Assembly: GCA_016180605.1 (NCBI GenBank)
Contig: JACPAW010000064.1
Coordinates: 1-6,564, forward strand
Source: Candidatus Omnitrophota bacterium
GTDB lineage: Bacteria > Omnitrophota > Gorgyraeia > Aquiviventales > Aquiviventaceae
Length of the DNA stretch: 6,564 nucleotides
Direction of reading: 5' to 3'
In this document: one piece after another, positions 1 to 6,485 of the stretch
Layout: the number at the start of each line of letters is the position of its first letter
Numbering within the stretch: position 1 is the first letter of the stretch
Made by a program: the position numbers and the translations under genes
The notes under the pieces: model-generated
The model's database searches: none
Seen by the model: the letters and a program-made list of their open reading frames with translations, nothing else
Told to the model about the DNA's origin: nothing

Positions 1-77
1 ACGGCGGGGGTCCCCTTCGCCCGCCCGCAGAACCGGCGCGATAGTCGCCGGGCGAGGACGGGCGAAGGGTCCGCCGT
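1..77. repeat. GC-rich nested imperfect palindrome, possible terminator or dispersed repeat
   Basis: Three nested pairs of arms are visible: 1-7 (ACGGCGG) with 71-77, 13-23 (CCCTTCGCCCG) with 59-69, and 33-38 (CCGGCG) with 46-51 around a 7-base loop. The outer and middle arms are separated by a small bulge (bases 8-12 on the left, base 70 on the right). Base composition is far richer in G+C than the adjoining gene. It lies just after the stop codon of the last operon gene, so a transcript would fold into a long hairpin there. This suits termination or 3'-end protection. No T-tract can be seen because the window ends at the outer arm. A mobile palindromic repeat is equally possible. Confidence 0.6.
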
Positions 78-80
78 GAC

Positions 81-103
81 AGGACCCGCCCTAGCGAGGT
101 CCT
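81..103. repeat. Small hairpin enclosing the stop codon of the ligase-like gene
   Basis: Arms AGGACC (81-86) and GGTCCT (98-103) are perfectly complementary around an 11-base loop. The loop contains the TAG stop (91-93 on the plus strand, read from the minus strand). An alternative pairing joins 67-72 (GGGTCC) with 82-87 (GGACCC). It is contiguous with the larger palindrome and may be part of the same repeat or terminator region. With arms this short, chance cannot be excluded. Confidence 0.35.
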
Positions 104-1332
104 AGGGGAATCGGGCGTGGAGAAGTAACGGTTAACCCGACTGCAAGGCCTGCCAAAACCCAAAACAGCACCGCTTGCCGCAGAGAGTAAAAATTAGTAT
201 CGATTCCCGCATGCAGCACAAATGCAAGCAGTCCACCCATATAAGCCACTAATGGCAGCCGGAAAGAGGACTCCACACGGCGCAAGCCTCTAAAAAGAGT
301 CCAAAATAAAAAACCAAGAAGTGCCAGAAAAGCACTGAGGCCAATGAGCCCGGTTTCAGCAGCCACTTGCAAGTAGCAGTTGTGCGCATAACGTGGCTGG
401 CGCTCGCCCCCTACCCAATAGTCCAGGTAGTTAGCCATAAAAGTGTTTAGGCCATGTCCTAACAATGGCTGATCCTGAATCATCCCCACTGCTGCTTGCC
501 AGTTGAGCCATCGGTCTTGCATACCCAACTGTGCTATCGAGAAGGCTTCCTTTGTATGGGGTGTCTCTACCCCATGCCCCGCCGGCATCAGGGCAGCCGT
601 CGATAGAGTAACGGCAAGAACGATAAAGCCATAAGAGCGAACCTTGCTTGCCAGAAAAAGAAATAAGACCATTCCCATTGCAAAACCCAGCCAAGGTCCT
701 AGCGCATCCGTTTGCGCGAAAAGAACGACCAACGCCCCAACCAAAAGCCAGCCTAAGATGCGAGGCCCCATACCCCTTCTCAACATCAACACAAAAACCA
801 GAACAACCGGAATGATCACCATTAAATAAGTGGCTAGGTCAATCGGGTTTTCATAGGGTCCGGTAGCCCGCTCAAAAACCCTATAGCGAAAACCCCGCAG
901 CAGACCGCGGTCGAATAAGACTTGTGTGAGCGCTTCCACTACGACGAGAACCGAAGAAACCGCCAATACTTTTATGCTCCGTTGGGCCACACGCGGCCGA
1001 CACCCGATGTCAGCCGCAAAAATAAAAAACAGCAAGTATTCCGCCCATTTCTCAATCAAACCCTTCATGCTCAATGAGGGAAAGCGGCTCACGAAAACGG
1101 AAAGAAAGCAGACAAATAAAAATGCGGCAACAGCCCAAATGAGAGGCTGTAAGGCAGGATTAAGCCAAACGGTAGCTTTTCTCCATGCAGGGTCCGTACG
1201 CTCCAGGCACCATCCTACCAGCATGAAGCCGAATCCAAGCTCCACGACCGCCTTGGAAAATGGCAGCAACAGCAGGATGGCGTAAAGGCTTCCCTCTTGG
1301 AGCAACCGTGCCAGTCGTACCCGCTTACTCAT
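91..1332 (-). CDS. O-antigen ligase / polymerase-like multi-pass membrane protein
   Basis: This 413-residue integral membrane protein has about ten to twelve hydrophobic segments and belongs by appearance to the Wzy/WaaL group (Wzy_C-type domain). Family members work at the outer face of the inner membrane, joining polyprenyl-linked glycans to each other (polymerase) or to lipid A or a protein (ligase). The longest hydrophilic stretch, about residues 251-325, has the expected features: R274 followed by W277, a P-L-L-G-H-G-L motif at 289-295, and an AHNCYLQ motif at 316-322 with the characteristic His-Asn pair, then E326-T-G. Ligase and polymerase cannot be separated by sequence alone. ATG at 1332 overlaps the end of the preceding gene by 8 bases. 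No clear Shine-Dalgarno sequence precedes it, so translation is probably coupled to that gene. It is the last gene of the operon, and a strong palindrome follows the stop. Confidence 0.87.
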   Translation of the reverse strand: MSKRVRLARLLQEGSLYAILLLLPFSKAVVELGFGFMLVGWCLERTDPAWRKATVWLNPALQPLIWAVAAFLFVCFLSVFVSRFPSLSMKGLIEKWAEYLLFFIFAADIGCRPRVAQRSIKVLAVSSVLVVVEALTQVLFDRGLLRGFRYRVFERATGPYENPIDLATYLMVIIPVVLVFVLMLRRGMGPRILGWLLVGALVVLFAQTDALGPWLGFAMGMVLFLFLASKVRSYGFIVLAVTLSTAALMPAGHGVETPHTKEAFSIAQLGMQDRWLNWQAAVGMIQDQPLLGHGLNTFMANYLDYWVGGERQPRYAHNCYLQVAAETGLIGLSAFLALLGFLFWTLFRGLRRVESSFRLPLVAYMGGLLAFVLHAGIDTNFYSLRQAVLFWVLAGLAVGLTVTSPRPIPLGPR

Positions 1333-3145
1333 GAGAGAGCAATACGCTCTGGCTCACCGTACGCCAAGACAAACCTCGCGGCTGACAACAAGCACGCACT
1401 TCTTCCAAAAGATCCGCAGGCGGATCGGCGATGGCCACCAAGATTTCCTGCAAATGATAGGCCTCCACCAGCTCAGGAAGCATCTTGCGATTGCCCAGAA
1501 CGAACACTCCCAAAATACTCTCGCCATGCTTCATGGGACTATCATCCAAGAAGCCAACCACTCGGCGTTTGTTCATTCCCCCGCATTTGATCGAACGCAA
1601 AACAGCTGCTCCGGTATCCCCCGCTCCGATAATGAGGGTGTTGATCTGGGCGGAAGCGCCACTGATCCACTCATTCAGCAGCCGTTCGATGACGCGGGAG
1701 CCTCCCACCGCCAGGAACGTCAGCATCCCATCAATGATGAAAACCGCCCGGGAATAGCCCTCAAAGCGCCAAAGATACAAAAGAGCCAATGCGGAAGAAA
1801 TGGAGCCGAGACTTGTTGCTTTGAAAACCGTGACGATGTCCGAAAGCCCCACATAGCGCCATAATCCGCGGTAGAGTCCGCAGGCTGCGAAACAGGATAG
1901 CTTCACAAATAAAATCAGAGGCAATGATTGGATAACGAGTTTTTGCAAATCCTTATCCCAGCTTCCCTCAAACCGCAGCAAATGAGCAAAAACATAAACG
2001 CTGCAGATCAGCAAGAAATCGACGAGCACTTCCAGAAGACGCCGCTTATGCATCAGCATCGTCTCAATCAAGGTGGCTTTCTGAGGGATTGCATCGCTTC
2101 CCGTCAAGGGGGAACCAACCGGAGGTTCCAACCGGTATACTTCCACCTGTGCGAGGTAGCGGCCAATGAGCAACAGTGCCGTGATCACACTCAGCCACAG
2201 CGCCATGACCGCCAAAGGTTTCATCTGAGTGGAAACGACACTGAGCAACCCAAGGCCGGCACTGACGACGTACAGCACGGTCACCGTCTGCCGCGCGCTC
2301 AATCCCAAGACTGCCAATCGATGGGAGACGTGGTCTGTGCCGCCGGAAAACGGGTGCTGCCGATGCATGAGGCGCTGGATCGTCACGAAACAGGTATCAA
2401 AAATCGGCAATGCCAGGACCAAGGTAGGCACCGTCAGAATGCTCAAAAGCTGAGTCGAATGATGCCAGCTGCCCATGAGGGCCAATGCCGCGAGGCTTAA
2501 ACCCAGTAGATGGCTGCCCGAATCCCCCATAAAAATCTTGGCTGGTGGAAAATTATAACGCAGAAACCCAAGGCAGCTTCCGCTGACGATGGCAGCCAGT
2601 ATGGCAACCGTCCATTGCTGAGAATTAACCGCATGCCAAAGGCAAAAACCAGAGGCAATTCCGGCCACCCCGGCTGCCAATCCATCCATATTGTCGAGGA
2701 GATTAAACGCATTCATCACCAGCACGAACCAAAGAATCGATAACGGAATGGCAAGCCAGACCATGGGAATGAGTGTGATGTTAATGCCATTGAAGACCAT
2801 CACACAGCCGATCAGCAGCTGCCCGATGAGCTTGGTATAAGGAGGGATGCGCCGAAGATCATCGATGAAGCCCAACAGGAAGACCAGTGCCAGGCCGATG
2901 AGAAAGCTGATCATGGAGCGATCGATAGGCAACCAAAGCAGAGCGGAGACCAAAAAAGTAAGAAACATCCCCACGCCGCCTAAGCGGGCAATCGCCCGCC
3001 TTCCCCAACGATCATGAGCAGGACGATCGACGCAACCGGAGAGCACGGCGATGCGGCGGACGATGGGAGTAACCAGTAGCGTCAAAAAAAAGGCCGTTAA
3101 GCCAGCAAATCCCACACGCGAGAATCCGGACTCAAGGAATGTCAT
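1325..3145 (-). CDS. Fusion: WecA/MraY-like phosphoglycosyltransferase plus FlaA1/WbpM-like membrane and Rossmann module
   Basis: This 606-residue protein has two parts. Residues 1 to about 335 form a polytopic polyprenyl-phosphate HexNAc-1-phosphate transferase domain that would start lipid-linked glycan synthesis at the cytoplasmic face. Its motifs are FIDDLRR (D95, D96), NAFNLLDNMDGLAAG (145-159), IFMGDSGSHLLG (204-215) and a His-rich loop at 261-275 containing HPFSGGTDHVSHR. After a hydrophilic linker (about 336-368) come four hydrophobic segments (about 370-390, 404-424, 440-458, 466-482) with LYRGLWRYVG at 424-433. A nucleotide-binding Rossmann fold follows, with LIIGAGDTGAA at 504-514 and VVGFLDD at 529-535. 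This second half matches the N-terminal half of FlaA1/CapD/WbpM dehydratases, but the catalytic SDR domain with its Lys/Tyr site is absent, so a regulatory or scaffolding role is inferred. ATG at 3145 is preferred over the TTG one codon upstream because it forms a TGATG overlap with the previous stop. The substrate cannot be told. Confidence 0.9.
   Translation of the reverse strand: MTFLESGFSRVGFAGLTAFFLTLLVTPIVRRIAVLSGCVDRPAHDRWGRRAIARLGGVGMFLTFLVSALLWLPIDRSMISFLIGLALVFLLGFIDDLRRIPPYTKLIGQLLIGCVMVFNGINITLIPMVWLAIPLSILWFVLVMNAFNLLDNMDGLAAGVAGIASGFCLWHAVNSQQWTVAILAAIVSGSCLGFLRYNFPPAKIFMGDSGSHLLGLSLAALALMGSWHHSTQLLSILTVPTLVLALPIFDTCFVTIQRLMHRQHPFSGGTDHVSHRLAVLGLSARQTVTVLYVVSAGLGLLSVVSTQMKPLAVMALWLSVITALLLIGRYLAQVEVYRLEPPVGSPLTGSDAIPQKATLIETMLMHKRRLLEVLVDFLLICSVYVFAHLLRFEGSWDKDLQKLVIQSLPLILFVKLSCFAACGLYRGLWRYVGLSDIVTVFKATSLGSISSALALLYLWRFEGYSRAVFIIDGMLTFLAVGGSRVIERLLNEWISGASAQINTLIIGAGDTGAAVLRSIKCGGMNKRRVVGFLDDSPMKHGESILGVFVLGNRKMLPELVEAYHLQEILVAIADPPADLLEEVRACCQPRGLSWRTVSQSVLLSHE
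1336..1350. repeat. Short inverted repeat just upstream of the ligase-like start codon
   Basis: Arms AGAGC (1336-1340) and GCTCT (1346-1350) surround a 5-base spacer, a few bases upstream of the ATG at 1332 and inside the end of the upstream gene. It occupies the place where a Shine-Dalgarno sequence would lie, and none is seen. It could be chance given the 5-bp arms. Confidence 0.2.
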
Positions 3146-3147
3146 CA
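3143..3147 (-). other. TGATG stop/start overlap coupling the GT2 gene to the fusion gene
   Basis: On the minus strand the TGA stop of the GT2 gene (3147-3145) shares its A with the ATG of the next gene (3145-3143). This arrangement is a classic sign of termination-reinitiation coupling, and it decides the start of the downstream gene. Confidence 0.75.
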
Positions 3148-3912
3148 AAATCTAGCAACCCGCCACTTCAAGATCGCCCAGACCATGCGCATGCCATGCT
3201 GCCAGCGGATCTTCTTTCCTTGATGGTAAGAGCGCGGGCTGTAGTGGATGGGTACTTCCACAATCCGGCATCGCCGCCGCAGCAGCTTGCAGATCAATTC
3301 GTTGTCGAACTCAAAGCCATTGGCCTGAATCGGGGTTTGTTCGATCACATCGCGGGTAAAAACCTTATAACAGCCTTCGTAGTCGGTTGCTTGAAAGCCA
3401 TAAAGCGTGTTGGTCAGCCAACGGATTACTTTATTGCCGATATAGTGAGAGAAGAACGGATCCCCATGCTTAGTGAAGAACCGCGGCGGCTTCAATTTAA
3501 ACCGCGAACCCATTACAAACTCTGCATCCCCTCTCATGATGGGAGCTATTAAAAGAGCGTAGTCTTGCGGCGAGTATTCGTGGTCCGCGTCCTGGATCAG
3601 CAGCATATCGCCGCTGGCCGCACGGATGCCGCTTTTAATCGCCGCTCCTTTGCCACGGTTGCAAGGATGCTGAACCAATTTTACTCGATCTTTGAATACC
3701 TGCAGTTTTTGCCAAGTGCCATCGCTTGAGCCATCGTCGATGATCACAAGCTCTTTTTCTAAATCCAGGGCCACTGCTTCCACTTCGAGAATAACGGATT
3801 CGATGGTTTCCGCTTCATTGTAGACGGGGATGATGACACTCAATCGCTTAAACGAAACGGATGGGCCAATTTCCTGAGTCCCTTGCAAAGCAGGGTCCAA
3901 AACGTTGCGCAT
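3145..3912 (-). CDS. GT2 family glycosyltransferase, polyprenyl-phosphate (DPM1-like) type
   Basis: This 255-residue soluble protein has a GT-A fold of the dolichol-phosphate mannosyltransferase/DPG-synthase-like group. Members transfer a sugar from a nucleotide sugar onto a polyprenyl-phosphate carrier at the cytoplasmic face of the membrane. Visible motifs are the strand VIIPVYNEAETI (26-37), the nucleotide-binding DDGSSDGT (59-66), NRGKGAAIKSGI (85-96), the metal-binding QDAD (107-110), GSRF (135-138), an acceptor-side region with DYEGCYKVF (177-185), FEFDNEL (200-206), and a basic YHQGKKIRW segment at 229-237. There are no C-terminal membrane helices, unlike ArnC/GtrB-type members. The ATG at 3912 lies 6 bases after the upstream stop. 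The 20 residues before the fold are unremarkable, and no good ribosome site is seen. The sugar (glucose, mannose or other) cannot be read from the sequence. Confidence 0.9.
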   Translation of the reverse strand: MRNVLDPALQGTQEIGPSVSFKRLSVIIPVYNEAETIESVILEVEAVALDLEKELVIIDDGSSDGTWQKLQVFKDRVKLVQHPCNRGKGAAIKSGIRAASGDMLLIQDADHEYSPQDYALLIAPIMRGDAEFVMGSRFKLKPPRFFTKHGDPFFSHYIGNKVIRWLTNTLYGFQATDYEGCYKVFTRDVIEQTPIQANGFEFDNELICKLLRRRCRIVEVPIHYSPRSYHQGKKIRWQHGMRMVWAILKWRVARF

Positions 3913-3918
3913 CCCGCG

Positions 3919-4947
3919 TTAAAGACCCACCTTTGAGACCATTGGAGCTGGGGATGTCACTGCTGCAGCAGATTTGGCAGCACTACGGCATTGTCGCATC
4001 CAATCGATGACGCTTTGGATAATGCCGTCTAAATTCATCGTTGGCTCGAAATCAATCAACCGGCGGACCTTGCTGATATCCGGAACGCGCCGCGGCATAT
4101 CCTCGAAGCCATCTTCATAGGCTTCTTCGTATGGAAGAAAGCTTATGGTCGAGCGGCTCTTAGCGATGGATGCCACTCGACGCGCCAACTCCTCGATGGT
4201 CACCTCTTCCTGGCTTCCGATGTTGAACACATCTCCAACGGCCTGGGGGTGCTGGATCAGTTTGATCAGAGCCCCGACCGCATCTTTGACGTGAAGAAAA
4301 CAGCGAGACTGCTTTCCGTTTCCATGGACGATCAGATCCGATCCACTCAGCGCTTGGCCGACAAAACGAGGGATCACCATTCCATAAGAGCCGCTTTGGC
4401 GAGGACCCACGGTGTTGAAAAGCCGCACGATGACGGTCGGCACCCCTTTCTCCTTCCAGTAGACAAAAGCTAGGATTTCATCAACCGCTTTCGAAGTCGA
4501 ATAGCTCCAACGGCTTTTAAGGGGGGAACCCAAAATGCGGTCGGTGTCTTCTCGTAGGGGACCATTGGAGTTTTTTCCATAGATTTCGGATGTGGAGGCA
4601 ATGAGGACTTTTTTTCGGTAGCGGTGGGCCATTTCCAGGACGACTTCACTGCCCCGGATGTTGGTCATGAGCGACTCCAGCGGCCGCTTGATGATCAGCT
4701 CCACCCCTACGGCAGCGGCAAGATGAAAAATAACATCGCAGCGCTCAACGAGCTTGTCGACGAGGGTTTCGTTTAAGATGCTGCCCACAACCAGTTGGAA
4801 TCGAGGATTTCCACTTAGGTGTGCGATATTTTCATAACGGCCGGTAGAAAGGTTATCGAGTGTCGTCACCTCGTGTTCCTGATGAATCAGCTCTTCGGCC
4901 AAGTGCGATCCGATGAACCCCGCCCCTCCTGTAATCAAGATGCGCAT
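3919..4947 (-). CDS. NAD-dependent nucleotide-sugar epimerase/decarboxylase-like enzyme (extended SDR)
   Basis: This 342-residue cytoplasmic enzyme should supply an activated sugar for the glycan. It carries TGGAGFIG (6-13) for dinucleotide binding, D31 in LDNLSTG consistent with NAD over NADP, HLAAAVG at 75-81, STSEIYG at 118-124, the catalytic Y149-x-x-x-K153 and LFNTVGPRQ at 176-184. FLHVKDAVGAL (217-227) and FNIGS (241-245) mark the substrate half. STSE, where RmlB-type 4,6-dehydratases have TDE, resembles UDP-glucuronate decarboxylases (UXS and the ArnA decarboxylase domain). A decarboxylase or 4-epimerase is therefore likelier than a dehydratase, but the substrate remains open. The last 20 or so residues form an Ala-rich tail beyond the usual fold. 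ATG at 4947 overlaps the end of the GT4 gene by 13 bases and has a strong GGAGG ribosome site. Confidence 0.88.
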   Translation of the reverse strand: MRILITGGAGFIGSHLAEELIHQEHEVTTLDNLSTGRYENIAHLSGNPRFQLVVGSILNETLVDKLVERCDVIFHLAAAVGVELIIKRPLESLMTNIRGSEVVLEMAHRYRKKVLIASTSEIYGKNSNGPLREDTDRILGSPLKSRWSYSTSKAVDEILAFVYWKEKGVPTVIVRLFNTVGPRQSGSYGMVIPRFVGQALSGSDLIVHGNGKQSRCFLHVKDAVGALIKLIQHPQAVGDVFNIGSQEEVTIEELARRVASIAKSRSTISFLPYEEAYEDGFEDMPRRVPDISKVRRLIDFEPTMNLDGIIQSVIDWMRQCRSAAKSAAAVTSPAPMVSKVGL

Positions 4948-6155
4948 GCAGCCTCCCTCAAGAGTGCTTCATAAAGTTTGGTCATATTCTCAATGAGCCT
5001 ACTCGCGCCAAAAGAGTTGAGAACATATCGACGTGCTGTCTCGCCCAAGAGACGCCGCAATGCGGCATCGGTACTAAGCTTCTTCAATGCCGCCGCTAAG
5101 GCATCTTCATCGCCAGGCCGCACTAAGACGCCTCGCTTGGTAACCTGGTAAGTGCCAGGAGAAATCTTCGTTTGCACTTCCCCATCATTTGCCAGCACAT
5201 CGCGAACACCACCGACATCGGTTGCCAATACCGCCCGGCCAGCCGCCATTGCTTCAATGAGTGAAACCGGTGTTCCCTCGTTCCATGAAGTAAGACAAGT
5301 AATGTCGAACTCTCTATAGACCGAACAAAGGTCCTGTTTCCAACCATCGAAGCGAAGTAAACCCGAAAGGCCTAAACGTTCGGTTTCCTTCTCTAAAACA
5401 GGGCGCAATGGACCATCTCCCACAATGACACCTTGCTCGATTAGTCCTGGATGGCATTCTTGAATTTGGCGCAGCGCTGTAAGAAATAATAATGGGTTCT
5501 TGATGGGTACCAGACGACCCACCATGCCCACCCGCATCGTTGAGCGTTCAGCCGGTAAAGGCAACTCCCCAAGTGCCTCCAATTCAAGACCTAGCGGGAT
5601 CACACGCCATTGGGTGGCATACCCTATCTTTTTCTCTAAGAGCTGCCGCTTAATCGCTTCGCTGACAGCGATTAAATAATGCGTTTTGCTTGCAAGCCAA
5701 CGCTCTATTATAACGAACAGATGGGATAGCCACAAAGGAAAGTAACCTTCCAGTACATGCCCATGAAAAGTGTGAATGAGCATCGCTCGATGGCGGCGAC
5801 CGGGTCCTACGGCGTTATAGAGGATGCCCACCAACCTTCCTAAAGTACCGGCTTTTGCCATGTGGGTGTGGATGATGCGGGGCTGCTCGCGCCAAAGAAT
5901 GCGCCAGAGTGCCGCGAAAGCCAGCAAGTCCCGAAACGGATTAAGCTGCCGTCGTAAGTTTGGAATCCGCAGAAGGCGCACTCCCTGCTTTTGCATCGTT
6001 TCGCCCAGGTCGCCTTCATCGGGTGCAGACCGCCCGGATACGAGAACCGTTTCAAATCGTAAAGGGTCCAACCGAGAGGAAAGCAGGCCCACATGCACCG
6101 ATGGCCCCCCAATATTCAACCGTGTTATGATCCGGATGATTTTGATAGTTGACAT
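4935..6155 (-). CDS. GT4 family glycosyltransferase (GT-B fold)
   Basis: This 406-residue protein, the usual length for the family, is likely a cytoplasmic or membrane-associated retaining transferase adding a sugar to the lipid-linked intermediate. The N-terminal acceptor domain opens with IIRIITRLNIGGPSVHV (6-22) and continues with IIHTHMAKAGTLGRL (94-108) and HTFHGHVLEGYF (128-139). The C-terminal donor domain shows VGMVGRLVPIKNP (209-221), VGDGPLRPVLE (245-255) and the E-x7-E motif NEGTPVSLIE with E293 and E301, followed by AMAAGRAVLATDVGGVRDV (302-320). A TTG start at 6176 would add seven residues encoded by a tandem repeat, so the ATG at 6155 is chosen. A modest AAGAG lies four bases before it. 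It is the first gene of the operon and overlaps the next by 13 bases. Donor and acceptor sugars are unknown. Confidence 0.9.
   Translation of the reverse strand: MSTIKIIRIITRLNIGGPSVHVGLLSSRLDPLRFETVLVSGRSAPDEGDLGETMQKQGVRLLRIPNLRRQLNPFRDLLAFAALWRILWREQPRIIHTHMAKAGTLGRLVGILYNAVGPGRRHRAMLIHTFHGHVLEGYFPLWLSHLFVIIERWLASKTHYLIAVSEAIKRQLLEKKIGYATQWRVIPLGLELEALGELPLPAERSTMRVGMVGRLVPIKNPLLFLTALRQIQECHPGLIEQGVIVGDGPLRPVLEKETERLGLSGLLRFDGWKQDLCSVYREFDITCLTSWNEGTPVSLIEAMAAGRAVLATDVGGVRDVLANDGEVQTKISPGTYQVTKRGVLVRPGDEDALAAALKKLSTDAALRRLLGETARRYVLNSFGASRLIENMTKLYEALLREAACAS
4952..4956 (-). promoter_or_regulatory. Shine-Dalgarno sequence for the SDR enzyme gene
   Basis: The minus strand reads GAGGGAGGCTGC immediately before ATG at 4947, placing GGAGG five bases upstream. 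It is the clearest ribosome site in the operon and lies within the coding end of the GT4 gene. This supports the overlapping start. Confidence 0.7.
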
Positions 6156-6311
6156 CAAACTCTTAGCACTCAGCAATCAGCACACAGCACACAGAAAATA
6201 CCGAAATCGCCTTATCAGTCGTTTGTCTATGGTCCACAGCAATGCCGGTTTAGCCCGCGAGGCGACACCATTAGGAACGCCTCCGGAGAGGCTGGCACCA
6301 CGGAGGCGTTC
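6156..6311. other. Intergenic leader of the operon
   Basis: This stretch separates the GT4 start from the broken antitoxin-like frame. It holds the heptamer repeats (6166-6193) and most of the large palindrome. The remaining bases, 6194-6269, show no gene or RNA motif I recognise. The operon promoter should lie here or in the palindromic region, but I found no convincing sigma-70 pair on the minus strand. Confidence 0.5.
6166..6193. repeat. Four tandem 7-base units
   Basis: Read on the plus strand, the tract consists of four adjacent heptamers: GCACTCA, GCAATCA and then GCACACA twice. All share GCA at the front and CA at the end. The repeat ends ten bases upstream of the GT4 ATG. Short heptamer tandem repeats of this kind occur between genes in some environmental bacteria and cyanobacteria; their role is unclear. 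Confidence 0.8.
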
Positions 6312-6316
6312 CTAAT
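6270..6316. repeat. Perfect 16-bp inverted repeat with 15-base loop
   Basis: The left arm ATTAGGAACGCCTCCG (6270-6285) is exactly complementary to 6301-6316, with 15 bases between. As RNA or extruded DNA this is a very stable hairpin. There is no T-tract on either side, so it is not an ordinary intrinsic terminator. The right arm contains the stop codon of the broken antitoxin-like frame. Its strength and setting suggest a palindromic dispersed repeat (REP/MITE-like) or insertion remnant. Confidence 0.8.
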
Positions 6317-6485
6317 AGTACCGCTTCGATGAGGTGGGCAAATTGGGTTGGGAGACAGAGGTACCTACAGGTTGTCTCCTCAATGGGTTAAAAGTGATGA
6401 CGCGACTTGGCTTACGCTTGCCGGCCATGATCGCTCGCACCTCATCAATGCTCTTGAGCAGTTCATTGAAGTCCTTGGCATTCAT
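6312..6485 (-). pseudogene. Truncated XRE/HTH-type antitoxin-like reading frame
   Basis: This 57-codon frame starts MNAKDFNELLKSIDEVRAI and continues with a GKRKPSRV motif at 22-29. This resembles the N-terminal lead-in of small XRE-family antitoxins, which usually continue into a helix-turn-helix domain. Here the resemblance stops after about residue 34. The remaining residues are unlike the family and are encoded by hairpin-forming DNA, and the stop lies in an arm of the 16-bp palindrome. The likely history is loss or replacement of the DNA-binding half by repeat insertion. Its ATG overlaps the stop of the preceding HigA-like gene by one base (TGATG). A short intact protein is the alternative. 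Confidence 0.55.
6351..6379. repeat. Second hairpin: 7-bp arms with 15-base loop
   Basis: GGAGACA (6351-6357) pairs perfectly with TGTCTCC (6373-6379). The loop contains GGTACC and an internal ACCT-AC-AGGT pairing. Its outer edge coincides with the point where the antitoxin-like frame stops resembling its family, so it may mark the boundary of an inserted element running to the larger palindrome. Confidence 0.5.

Noticed and set aside
1325..1500. Frameshift that had removed the SDR domain of the WbpM-like half
   Set aside because: The next gene begins within 8 bases of the stop and is a full ligase-like protein. No SDR remnant is visible in any frame, so the short form appears native.
926..2500. 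Several plus-strand open frames (for example 926-1285, 1331-1864 and 1928-2500)
   Set aside because: They lie wholly antisense to the ligase-like and fusion genes, show no recognisable motifs, and are rich in residues expected from reverse reading of hydrophobic codons.
6166..6193. CRISPR-like array
   Set aside because: The units are 7 bases long and directly adjacent, with no spacers and no cas genes nearby.
6205..6240. Possible sigma-70 promoter on the minus strand (TTGCTG or TAGACA with TGATAA)
   Set aside because: The spacing does not fit for either pair and the matches are weak, so no promoter is called.
5824..6315. 163-codon plus-strand frame running out of the GT4 gene across the repeats
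   Set aside because: Most of it is antisense to a well-supported gene and its end is repeat DNA. No family resemblance or ribosome site was seen.
6270..6316. Intrinsic terminator for the antitoxin genes
   Set aside because: The hairpin is strong but no T-tract follows on either strand. Termination is possible but not shown, so it is listed as a repeat.
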